From Asterochloris sp. CNOR1 (lineage: Eukaryota > Chlorophyta > Trebouxiophyceae > Trebouxiales > Trebouxiaceae), in contig OZ017753.1 of the NCBI GenBank assembly GCA_963969365.1, positions 1,302,001-1,366,000 on the forward strand: a DNA stretch of 64,000 nt. Direction: 5' to 3'. Of this stretch, positions 35,295 through 46,600 are shown one piece after another; the stretch's first letter is position 1; every line of letters begins with the position of its first letter. A model generated the notes under the pieces. It made no database searches. It was not told the DNA's origin and saw nothing but the letters and a program-made list of their open reading frames with translations. The translations under genes were made by a program, and so were the position numbers.

Positions 35295-37703
35295 TCAGAA
35301 CTCACCAGCATCAAGTTCTGCTGAGCTGAAGAGCTGCTGCACTTTCTCAGTAAACCGATGGCCGTGCGGCTGCAGCTTGATTTCGCGCCACCTCCTGTCT
35401 GCATACGCGTCATCTTCAACAGGAGTGTCAGGATCTTGCAGGCCAGCTGGCATGCCATGTGCAGCAGTGTGCTGTACAAGCTTGGGTCTGCTGCTTGTCA
35501 GACGTTCCTGCATGCACACACATGCTTTTAATGCTGGTGCATGCTTGTGCAGGAGGGCAGTGTGTTTGTATATGGACAGCTGCATTGTGCAGCATCTGCG
35601 GTCCCATCTGACCGGGATGTCTAGGTCTGGCCTGCCCTGTGCAGCGGGGGCTGGGCCAGGACGAGGGTAGCTGCTTGCTCTCTCTCTCTCTGGATGCTGT
35701 AGCTTGCTGTGGGTGTCAGGCATTTAAGCCATGTGAGGATACGTCTTGTCTGCCAGTCAAAGGCAGGCAGTGTGTTCCCAAACAACAGGTACACAGGCTG
35801 CCAATGCGCTGATCTCCTCTAGCGCAATGCAGTCAGCGTTTGCAGAACTTTGCTGGAGCTGCAGACACTGCATCTTCTTGGCAGCTGCAGTCGTGGCAAC
35901 ATGCATGCACTAGCAGGTAGCCCCTATGTTCACATGTCAGCTGGATGTCGCGCAGGTAAGTCAGCAAGGTCAAGCACTGGCTGCATAGGCTAAGATGATA
36001 AGGGTGAAGGACAAGCGGATCCTCTCTCGAGGCTGCTGACAGGGCTTTTGTGTTGTGAGCAGGACGTAGGCAAGCTGAAACAGCCATGGCAGAAGCTGAC
36101 CTGACAGGCTCCATGAGAAATGGGTCCTGTTTCTTCTGTGCGGCATGCCATGTATTGTATGTCCCGCTCCAGTCACGCCAAGCACTAACCTGATAGGCTG
36201 TGTTTACTAGGGTGAAGAATAGGTCTAGCCGCTCTATAGGGGCCTGTGGCAGCCGGTCAGACCACTCGATCAGGCACACGGCCTGCTTAAGGGAAGCATC
36301 CATCTCTAGCCTGCCCAGCCCCCGCCCACTCTCTATGCGGTACAGGTCAAAGTGGTGCACAGGGGGTCCTGCAGAGATGACCCTGCGTGTGTCTGCGACA
36401 TTGTGGCGCAGAGGCGTCTGCTTGACATAGACATGGTAATGCCTCAGACGGTGTGCAAGTGGTGCAGCAGGGCGCCTGCAGCCAGGAATGATGACCACGC
36501 ACACCAGGCTTGCCTGAACATGGCATGCAGATGCAGCGGTGCAGGCTGCACCGTACGGCACAAGTGGGGCCTGCAGGCCCAGAAGCATGGTGCTGACTCA
36601 AGCTGTATCAAGGCCTTCCAGCACGCAGACGTGTGGCGACTCACACATGCCCATCAGGCTGCACCTCTGCAGCCTGATCCAGCGCAGCTTCACAGCTGCA
36701 ATTGGAGTGAGGATAGGCCTGGCAGCAGCTGCTGGCCTGCTGCGCAATGTGCAGCCAGGAACAGGCAGTACTGCCGTCACAGTCTTTCAGAGCAAAGCAA
36801 ATTTGTCTCTGCGCCTTGACTGCAGAGGGCAGCTGCAGGCACCTACCCTGCTTGCTCGCTGTGCATTATAGGTCAGAAGTGCAGGGAATTGGGAGCCAGT
36901 GCTGCAAACGTCTTGCCTGCATGCTCGTCGTAGATGGTCTGCAAGAGGTAGGTGGGGGATGGCACTGGCAGCTCATCGTCCTCCTCCACAGCTCTGATGA
37001 AGGCGCGGCTGCAGCCAGCACACAGAGATGCTGTTGAGTGCTGAGGGAGAAGTGCTGCAGACTGCGCTCCTCCACAACCCTCAAACATGCACGGGCTCAG
37101 TCGACACAGAGACGTTGCTGACTGCCAATCAAGCTCATGGCTGCTTCCAAAGCTCTATTCAGAGCACAGCTGCAGGCAGCAATAGTGCAGGTAGAGTGCT
37201 GGCCCACTGCTGACATCACAGCAGGGTGGGGCGTGGTGGTGGTGCTGCAGCGACGCCTGTGGTGTATCAGGCTATTGCAGATGCTGCTGGCTGGTGGAGT
37301 CCCTCAGGTACTGTGCAAAACGCCTTTCCTCCGCGCTTACCTGGCTGCCCAGAGCCTCGTGCCTGGCAAGATGCTTGCACAGGTGCAGCATAGTGCCACC
37401 CCTGTTGCTGCTGGCACTGCAGCAAGCTAGTGCAGAGCAGGCAGCAGTGATGAGAAGTGCCCACCTAAATACACTCTTGCCGGCGCCTACATCGCCATGC
37501 AGGCAGTAGCAGTCAGCTGCTCTGATGTCCTTGGCCAAAAGACGTGCTAAGGCTTCTGTCCCTGATTGTGATGTGGCTATGAGTGTCCTTGGCTCACACA
37601 CAGCTGACTTGGTGGCAGCGAGCCTCCTAGACGGTGCAGCGAGCTTGTGCAGATGCCTGGCCCCCACCAGGCCAGACTTTAGGCCCTGACTGGCCTGCAA
37701 CAT
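35295..37703 (-). CDS. tsaE: TsaE tRNA threonylcarbamoyladenosine synthesis ATPase
   Basis: Four exons in phase: 37703-37465, 37008-36917, 36368-36190, 35507-35295; 240 residues. TsaE is the small ATPase that works with TsaB/TsaD in making t6A37 in ANN-decoding tRNAs in bacteria and organelles. The first 35 or so residues look like a transit peptide. Motifs: GDVGAGKS (Walker A, about 69-76), the conserved PSPTYLLQTIYDEHA, VHHFDLYRIESG, CLIEWSDRLPQAP and YADRRWREI at the end. Exon 2 ends in a GC donor (GCAG|GCAAGA). The gene lies just 89 bp downstream of the HUS1 stop on the same strand. Confidence 0.92.
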
Positions 37704-37792
37704 GGCATGCCGGCGACCGAAGTGGGTGTCGTAGAAGTCAAGTCAAACCTGTTGACCTTGATCTGTCTGAACATGTGAGCATTTGATGTCTC

Positions 37793-40542
37793 TCAGATAA
37801 AATCATCCAATCTGATGGGCACGGAGTATGACAGAGCAATGTCCTGCTCAATGTCACCCCCATCTGGCTGCCGGTAGACGCACATGAAATGAAGGTAGCC
37901 TCCCTCCTGCTCAATGCCGCAGAGCAGCTGGGAGGGGCATGTCAGAGTTGCACTGGCCAGGGTCTTGAACAGGTGCTTGAGGGCAATGGACGCCTGCTGT
38001 GCATCCTCTGACTGCAACGCTTCTGCCAGCCTGACCCTGGGGTTGTCCCCCCTGCAAGCGGGCATAGCAGTCTGGTTCGAGTATACACACACTCTGCTTC
38101 TGGCAAGCCTGATAGCCATGACTGCGACCACTTACGTGAGAGGCTGTGCCTCCTGCGCAATCTGCTCTGGCAACACCTGCAGGCCCCGAATCTCAGCGTT
38201 CAGCTGGACATTGTTTCCGGTTACCTGCAAGAACAGCACATCGGTCAGCCAGATAAGCATTGTTGAAAGGCCAGATGATCTGGCCGAAAGAGCAAATCCT
38301 TGCTGACAGCTCATGTTGCAGAGCAGGTGTAATCATCACATGCTATAAGTCCCGCACCTGCATGTGCATGTCGCCCTGGGGTGTGAAAGCCACGGATGCC
38401 ACCTGGTTGATGCCCTTCATCTTGTCAGCGATGCCCTGCAGGCCGGCAGCTGGACTTGTGGCTGCGGCGCACGTTGGTGGCCCCCAGACACACGACACGT
38501 CTTTGGGAGCCCACACAGCTACGCATGACAGTTGCTGCGCCCCACTGGCCGCCATTACAGGCGGAGGCATGACTCTGGGCAAACATCGCCACCAGTGCAG
38601 ATGCTTCCCCTGCATGGCCCGCCCTTGCCCAATCCGCCTGGATTCAGTTCACCCCTCACTGCCAGGGACATCACCTGTATTCTGGCCAGCTCTGGCAGCA
38701 GGTCCACATAGAAGCTGCACAATCGTTCTGTGTCCTTGTGACGAATGAGCTCGTCAATCCCTGCAGCACAAGTGCAGACCTTGAGGCAGCACATCAAACA
38801 TGCACGAGGCTCCCGCAAGCAGCCCTGGTGCACATGCTTGGGCCAAGCCACATGGGAGTTTTGGTGCTGCTGCTCGTCACACAGGCACCCCGCAGGCAGC
38901 TCTGAGCTTTCAAGGTTTGGTGTTGCGGTGCCAGTGTAGGGCCAGACCCGGGCAAGCAGACCTCAGGCCACCTGCCAGGCAGGCCCAGGCCCTGATGGCA
39001 CCGCGCTGCACTTATGAGCATCCCTCACTGCCATGCTGAGGAGGATGTTAGCTACAATGACAGTGTGTGGCCAGGCCTGGCATGCGACATCAACGGCAAC
39101 CTGCCAGGCCGGCCACAAGATGTCACGCGATGCTCACTGCAGCAGGAGGCTGGGCACCAACACAGACAGCTTGGGGCCAGGCCTGCCACATGAGATGGCT
39201 GGAACGTGCTAGGCAGGAGCAAGGCCATGTGGCACTTCACTGCATATCTGAGCTCCGTACAGCCGCTTTGTGTTTGTTGAGGCTGTGCATCGCTTCAACA
39301 CAGTAGGGCTGGGCCTGGCTTCAGCAAGTATTGGCAGAACAGACAAGCGCAAGCCCATGTGACATGCCACTGACTGCAGCTCACGTGAGGAGGTGTAGGG
39401 CGGGCTGATGGGCAGGTCCTGGGTCATGCTCAGGCGGGGGCCAGTGCTGGTAAAGGTCAGGTAGGGCTTGGCTGGCGGCACCTCGCCTCCAGCGCCTAGC
39501 AGCAAGGCCGTAGCACTTACAGTTTCAAGACAATGAAGCAAGTTGACGCGTTTGCATGGTGCGTCATGCTCTTCAGCACTTAGCAGCAGGAGTGCAGCAC
39601 TTGCAGGCTCCAGACAATGAAGCAGCTGCATAGATCCGTTTGTTGGACCGCCGCGGCAGAGGCAAGCAGCTGGTGTGCCAGCCACTGCCTCGGACACAGC
39701 GATGGCAGAGCATCCTGGGCGCCATGAGTAAAAGCTATTGACCATTCGAGCAGCTGCACTCCAGCATCAAAGCGGCTCTGCAGAGGCCTTGTCTACATGA
39801 CAGTAGTGAGCCAAGCAGCTGATGGCTCACTATAATCGCAGGCACCAAGGACTAGTGTTGAGGCAGTATAACCACAGTGCTTGCCCACCTGGACCCCCAA
39901 GGGAACGCATTGCCAGCTTGACCTGGGTGCGGTCTGCGCCGTTTGTGGTGGCAGCCTTGATGACGCGCAGCATGAGCGCCAGCTCAAAGTGGAAGGCCAC
40001 CAGGTTGTGGTGGCGACTCTGGACGCACAGATCTGGCTCAAACAGCATGGCCTGCAGCCAGTGTGGTGGTCTTCGTGGACTTTGTTGGCACAAGTCTGTC
40101 TGAAACCCCACACAGCCTGCACACCGTGGACCAGCAGGCTGTGATGCGCACTCCATCAGTATCCTGGGATGTCTGCACAAAGTGGACATCTTGTGGCCCC
40201 AGCAGTAGCTGGCAGGTCTTGCCAAACTTGTCTAGCGCTGGCAGCAGGCCTGCAGAGACTCTGGGGATGAGAAACAAAGTGTTGTCTCTCTACAACATAG
40301 ATGCACAGGGCCATGGAGGTCACATGCAGGCTCACCCTTGCTCAAACTTCCAAGCCCTTGATCTGAGAAGGCTGCCTTGAATTTCATTGAAAGGCATACC
40401 TGATGAGTGGTTTGCTCCCATTACATGGGGTGTTGACCTCCCTACCTGACAGCATTCCAGCCAGTGATGCTGCTGGCTGCATTGCGCCCTCTCACCTTTG
40501 ATCTGCGCGAGCGGGTCGCTTGGCAGACAGCCTTAGGGACAT
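37793..40542 (-). CDS. HUS1: HUS1 checkpoint clamp subunit
   Basis: Eight exons in phase: 40542-40496, 40260-40125, 40051-39889, 39495-39385, 38760-38675, 38435-38358, 38224-38136, 38051-37793; 322 residues. HUS1 forms the PCNA-like 9-1-1 clamp with RAD9 and RAD1, loaded at damaged DNA. Family marks in order: LLPALDKFGKTCQLLLGPQDVHFVQTS split motif near the start, EPDLCVQSRHHNLVAFHFELALML, PYLTFTSTG…QDLPIS, IADKMKGINQVASVAF, GDMHMQV, and a C-terminal PIRLDDFI. The sequence is divergent from animal HUS1 but the order and spacing fit. The first exon (16 codons, MSLRLSAK…) is the least certain. Intron 4 (624 bp) is unusually long for this window. Confidence 0.8.
39480..39632 (-). repeat. duplicate of HUS1 intron 3/exon 4 junction
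   Basis: The sequence around the exon 4 acceptor (AGCAGCAAGG…GACAATGAAGCA on the plus strand, 39493-39545) recurs about 85 bp away at 39578-39632 (AGCAGCAGGA…GACAATGAAGCA). The extra copy lies in the intron. Confidence 0.7.
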
Positions 40543-40697
40543 AGGACCTTTGAGCAGAAGACATGTGAACGAGGCCGACAGCATGATCAAGTCCGAGAGA
40601 TAGGTGCAACAGCATGCTGGTTCATCTGCAGGTGCTGCTGGGATTGAGTCTCCGCAAATGAGGCCAGTCTGACAGCTCCAGTGGCTTCCCTCCCCAA
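40543..40697. promoter_or_regulatory. bidirectional promoter region, HUS1/TPR-J gene
   Basis: 155 bp between divergent start codons. No TATA box seen. Called by position only. Confidence 0.4.
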
Positions 40698-43600
40698 ATG
40701 TGCATGTGGCCTTTCTGCTGCAGAAGTCCCAGAAGCGGCCAACACGAAGAGCGTCCACCTCAAGGCAGGATGCAGCTACAACAGCAGGAACTGGCGGCTT
40801 CCAAAAGCAGCCCAGAGCTGGTGAATCAGGCGGCATCAAACACCTTGAGCCATCTGCAGCGCCAGCTGGACTCAGCAGGGACTGCACAGGCAGGCCGAAG
40901 GCTGAGTCACTCCCCCACCAGCAAGCACAGCCCCATGTCTAGGTGTGGCCCCTGCAAATGCATACCAAGCAGAGTGTGGTTTCAGTCTAAAGCGCGCAGA
41001 CCCTGCAAGGCCAGCAGAGAGGGAACTGCACCTACTGCCTGCAGATCAGTGGAGCTGGATGTGCAGCGCCTTGCCCACATCCGTGCCTCACTCCACAACA
41101 TCAGGAGCCGCCACAGCAGTGCTATGGCGAACAATGCTGGGACCTCCTCAGGTGCAGGCTCTGCAGGGGGCCCACGCCTGCAGGGAGCTGCACCACCGGC
41201 AGGGTCTGGCCCCCTCAGCCATAGCACCGTGCTCAGTGGCGCCGCTGCAGGGCCAGGAACACCGCAGAGCAGCACAGGCTCTGCTGCCATCAGGCTGCCC
41301 TCTGCTGAGGTCAGGAAGCGTCAGCAGGTAGCTGCTGAGCCAGCAGGCGGCAAACTGCTGGACAAAGCAGCATCCAGGACAGGGCAAATGGCCCCTGAAA
41401 TGCCAGATGCTGCCGCGGGGCCCGGCGCTGGCCAGAGGACTGAGGCAGAGAGGGGGGAGCGACTGCAGCAGACGGCAGACTGGGCAACAGCTCAGAGCAG
41501 CCCCGTGGGCAGCAGCAAGCTGTCAGACAGCAGCATAGAGAATCACAGCTATGCGGCCCAGCCAGGTTCCAGCCTACTGCGCAGCGTGGGCAGTGGCGCC
41601 CAAGGGATGCCATTTGCTAGCAGAGACCTTAACAGACAGCTTCATGTGAGTGACTTGACGGCTTAGAACTGCAGCTGTTGGCATGTGCCTTTGCAGCGCA
41701 CCTCCTCCTCTCTCTAGTCCGCTTGCATGCAAACACTTACCCAGTCATGACCCACCAGGCAGCCTCCACCCATGACTGTGGGTCGCGGCTAAAACAGCTG
41801 CTAGTGCACCTGCATAAGTCATGTTGAGCTGGGATTGATGGATAGGCTGTAGGCTGCCCTGCCAGAAGAGATGGGCATCCTTCTGATGTCTGCATGGGAG
41901 CGGCGAAGACAAGTCGCCTGCCCTCTTACCTGCAGGAGCCTGACGGCCGCCTGGGCAAGGGTCTGCACCTGTCAGATGCAGTACAGCTGCCTGAGGTGGT
42001 GTCCAGGCTTCAGCAGCTAGAGCTGCGCGCAGCTGAAGCCCCTGCACACAGTACCGTGCCAGTGGATGTGGAGCAGCAGGCTGCAGGCGCCAATGAGGCT
42101 GCAAGCAGCCAGGCTGCTGAGGCAAGGCACACTTTTCCTGTGGCAAATGCCGCAGCATTGCCTCTGCATACAGAGGCTGAGCCAGACGTGACCGCAGCTG
42201 ACTCACATTCTGGCCAGCACCACCGGCAGGATAAGGTGGCTGAGGCACAGCTATGACTTGCATTCCCACACACATTCAACCTCCAGCACGTCTGAGACAA
42301 CCTTCTAGGGCCCATTCTGCAGTGACTCTTTGCTGCTGCAGCCGCAGCAGGGCCTCAGCCCACTGTATCCTGTGCAGGTAGCTGACAATGCTGGGCCTGC
42401 ACATCTGAAAGGCCAAGCCCCTTTTGTGCCAAGCAGGACTGCTGGCAGACTGCAGTCACCAGCCTTCACAACTAGGCCACTGCAGGAGGGGCTCCTGGCT
42501 GGCAGGCGCTCATTGCCTGCTGCCTTGAGGGGCATGGGACCCCTGGAGGCCGGCGCTGCTGCGTCAAAGCCTGCAGAGGCCTTTGTCCGGCATGCTGCTG
42601 CTCCCCTGAGCACAACCTGGCAGAACCCACAGCCTGAGCCTGTAGCATCAGAGGGTGTGGAGCTGGGTGCAGATGCTGGCAGCAGAGCTAATGTCCCTGG
42701 AGTTGAGGCTGACGAGCCCACTGCTGCAACAGGCAGCAGGCTGCACGACGTTTCAGAACACCTGTTGGGGGAGGCTGATAGTGGGCCTTCATGCAGCAAC
42801 AGGCTGAGGCCAGCATCAGCAGGTACCCACCCTGCTGCTGCTGACCTGAGGCCACGCAGCACCCGGCCGAGCTCTGCGAGCGTGGCAGCAGATGGCAGCA
42901 GCAGGTCTGGGCTCATGCACAGCATGTCAGCATTCCAGGTGAGCCCAGGGTGACTGGCCTTGCTTGCTTTGTAGCACCTGCACCTTGCTGCAAATGCCTC
43001 AAGCTGCTCCATTGATTCTGTGAGAAGCACCGCTCTGTAATTCACAGCATTACCTGCCTGCTGGCCAGCATGCAGTACTTCCTGAGGGCAAGCCTCACGT
43101 GATGTGCGGCTGCTGAATTGCGTGGTGCTGGCTGGCAGGGCTGCAGCAGGTTGTTGCTGCCAGAGCTGAACGCAAACCTAGGACAGACCCGGCTGAGAGC
43201 TGTTGTGCACTTGGATGCAGGCGCTGGCTGATGTGGCTGCCGCAGATGCTGTTGCTGCTAAAGGCGGCCTGCATGCCAATGCTGGGCAGGTCAAGCTGGC
43301 GCTGCGGTCCATTGTGACCGACGCTGTGAAGCGTGGCATGCAGAGCTCTGCTGAGGCACCGGCAACTGCGCAGCAGAGCGTGCTTCGCCACACGCTGGCC
43401 AAACATGGTGACCAAAACTATCTTGTCTCGCACATGCCAGAGTGCAGCGCCCAGAAGGGCGCTGTGTTTCCATCTGCATTTCTGCATCTGCCTCAAACTC
43501 ATATCCGGCCGAAAGGCGGGTTTGACCTCACCTGAGGTCCACAGCTATACAGTATGTACAGCAGCAATGTGGCAGGCTGACGTGGTTGGTGCAGATGTCT

Positions 43601-46600
43601 GGTGCAAGTTGTTGTCACGTACACTTGCTGTTTACCGTCACATGCTGCTACAGGTGAAATGATGCTGGAGCTGCAGCGTGTGGGCAGCAATTGTAGGGAC
43701 ATTGCAGGGGAGCTGCACCGAGCACAGCAGGACATTACGACTGGTGGCGGGCATCAAAGGGCTGAGGAGCTGCAGCAGGACCTTGCACGAGCCGCCAGCA
43801 GGTCTGGTGTGATCTGTAGGATCCATCTGTGCTCCACTAGCAGAAAATCTGCTCCGGGGTTTTGACGGGCCACTTATTTTTTATTTCTTGCTGGTGCTTC
43901 TTTTGTCTGGTGCAACTCTCAAGTTACACGTATAGCAGTTGGCATTTGACTGCAAGCAGACCTGAAATCTAAAGCTTACTGCATGCGCCCCAGCTGTGCA
44001 GGCAGGAGTAGCTACATGCAAAGCTGCGTCACTGGCACCCTGTTAGTTTGTGCTGCTGAAAGCAGAGATGGGGGATCTCTGCTGCTGTGCAGGCAGCAGA
44101 CGTTGACAGAGGAGCTGCATCAACGCCAAGCAGAAGCAGCAGAGGCAGCCAGTGAGCTGGCCCGTGCTCAGGAGGTCTGCCGCGAGATGCTGAATGCCAG
44201 ACGCAATGCGCGGGAGGCGCTGAGCGACATGGCCCAGCAGAATGCGCGGCTGGTTAGTGCCTATGTGGAGAAAAAGCAGGAGCTGAGGCAGATGCAGGAC
44301 AGCATGCGGGACGAGCGGCTGCAATGGCAGGTGAGCACTGCCTGCTGGCTGGCCAGGGCAGGTGCAGGACAGCACGCAGGACAAGCAGCTGCCAAGGTAG
44401 ATGTGCAAGATGCACTTGGGCAGCTGCACTGGCATGGGGCCGGGCTTGAGACAGGATGGCATGTGCGATCAGCAGCGGCAGCGGCAGCTAAGCATTGAGC
44501 TGACACAGAGGCAGGACGCTATGCGGGAGGTGCAATGTAAGGAAGCCTTGTGCAGAGCAGTATATGGGTCAAGTGACTGCGATGGGCGCAGGCCCCAAGC
44601 TGATATAGAAGTGGGGCTGCTTGTTATGAGCAGATGGTAGCTGATTGTCAAGGCTGGGGCCAAGGCTGCGACATGTGGGATGAGCGGGTGCAGTGGCAGG
44701 CGAGCAACACTAAGGAAAGCTCTTGGCAGGAGATAGGCGCACAGCTGTACTTGTACACGTATGCACACCCATTGCTTGAGGCAGCTGGTGCCGATCTGCA
44801 TGGCATGCATCTTGATTGAATGCGATGCCTGCCCCTGCTCCAGGCCCGCATTCAGGAGCTGGAGGGGGCACTGCACAACGCGCACTTCAGCAGCATCTCG
44901 CTGCAAAGGGTCCTGCTGCGGCAGTCGTCCTGCAATGGCACAGAACTGCACAGTGATGAGGAAAAGCAAAGCCCAGGTCAGTCCTGCTCCTGCTTTTCCC
45001 TACAAACGGCACCAGCGTGTTGTTTGGAGTGTGAGCGTGCAGCATGATGAATGTTGCTGAGGGGGGCGCATGTTTGTGGCCTGTGTTGCCATCTCTTCAG
45101 CATCAATCTGTTTTCAATGGCACCGACCTGCACCAGCAGAGGTTTGCAATGCAGGTGCAGCTGAGGACGCAGCCTCAGATGACAGCAGTGAGTCCTGCAC
45201 CGTCCCTGCCAGCTTTGGGGGCAGCGCATGGGCAGCAAACGGGCCCAGCACGTCTGGCAGGTCAAGGGAGCCTGCAGGCAGCAGCAGCAGGTTTAGCAAG
45301 AGGCAGTCATACCAGCGAGGCCCTGCCAGAAGCCACTTCAGCTTTGGCATCCTTGGGGACAGTGAAAGCGACCAGTCTGAGACCTGCAGTGTCCCCACTG
45401 CGTCAGGGGCTTTTAGGGGTGGTGAGCTCCTTGCCTCACGTTTGACTGGGCCAGCTCTGCTGAGAGGGGTATTGGTACTGTTGTACGATGGCAGACAGGC
45501 AGGGCTGACAACTTATGTGTCTAGAATGCGACCCTTCTGAAGGTCTTCCTGGCAGCCACAACACTCTGGCCTGCTTCTGCATCCCCAGGCAACAGCAGCA
45601 GCAACCTGATTGCTGGGCTGGGGAATGTGCAGCGCCACAGCAGCAGCCTAGACCAATCCCTTAGTGCTTGATGGCACACCATCTGTTCTGCCCAACCTCC
45701 TGCAGGAAACTCATGCCTAGCCCCTGCCTGCAGACAAGTCACCTGGCAACAGCAGCAGTGACCTAGACACAGGACTGGGGGATGTGCAGCGCCAGCAGCA
45801 GCAGTGGAGCGAGGAGCGTGACGGCCTGCTGGCCCAGCTCTCGCAGCTCAAGCGGCAGCTCAACGCAGCGGCCGCGGACTCCCCCCACCTGACAGCATTT
45901 CTGCGCAAGGCCCCTGCCAGCCCACAGCAGCGCCCGGGGTCAGGACTAGGCTCGGGTGCAGCCAGAGGCAGCACCGGTGCAAGCATTGGCAGGCGGGACC
46001 GCCATGCTGCCAGCGAGGACCATGGCAGGGGAGACTTAGGCGAGGGGGCTGCCTGGAATGGGTTCAGTCCAGCGAGTCACAACCCAGGGTTCAGCTATGC
46101 AGACCTGTCTCCCTCGCCCACCCGCAGCGGGGACCTGGCGGGCAGCGCCCGTTTCGGGTTTCGGCGCGGCGGCAGTCCAGGCATCTGGCAGCCAGAATTC
46201 AACGCTGCGGGGGCCAGTGGGCAGTCTTGGCAGCTGCAGGGAGAGTCCTGGCAGCCGCAGGGAGTAGGCGCAGGTCGCCAGGGGAACACCGCTGCACAGA
46301 GGCCGGGCAGCCCTCTGCAGCAGGGCCTGGGGCGGCTGCCCCAAGAGACCCCCAAGACGCAGCGCATGAGGCTGATGGAGGCCAAGGCCGAGGAGTTGGA
46401 GAAAGTGGGTATTGCCTTTGCAGTGAAAACATATTCTTGCATGATGAGGCAGTCGAGCTGGAGAGAATGCATTCTGGTTTGCAGAGGGGCCTTGCACTGC
46501 ATCAAGACCTCAGTTGTGCAGTGAAGGCCACACTGAAGAGGTTGAGACAGTGGACTTTGTACTGGATGGTTTCACAGGCTCCTGCGCTTCTTAAGCCTAG

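Noticed and set aside
35679-35692. CT dinucleotide run
   Set aside because: Too short to call a microsatellite of note.
38041-38100. GGTTCGAG-like B box suggesting a tRNA gene
   Set aside because: No matching A box or cloverleaf; it sits at the edge of a HUS1 exon/intron.
40492-40887. 131-residue open frame on the minus strand upstream of HUS1
   Set aside because: Only its last 16 codons fit as HUS1 exon 1. The rest overlaps the divergent TPR-J gene and has no recognisable motifs.
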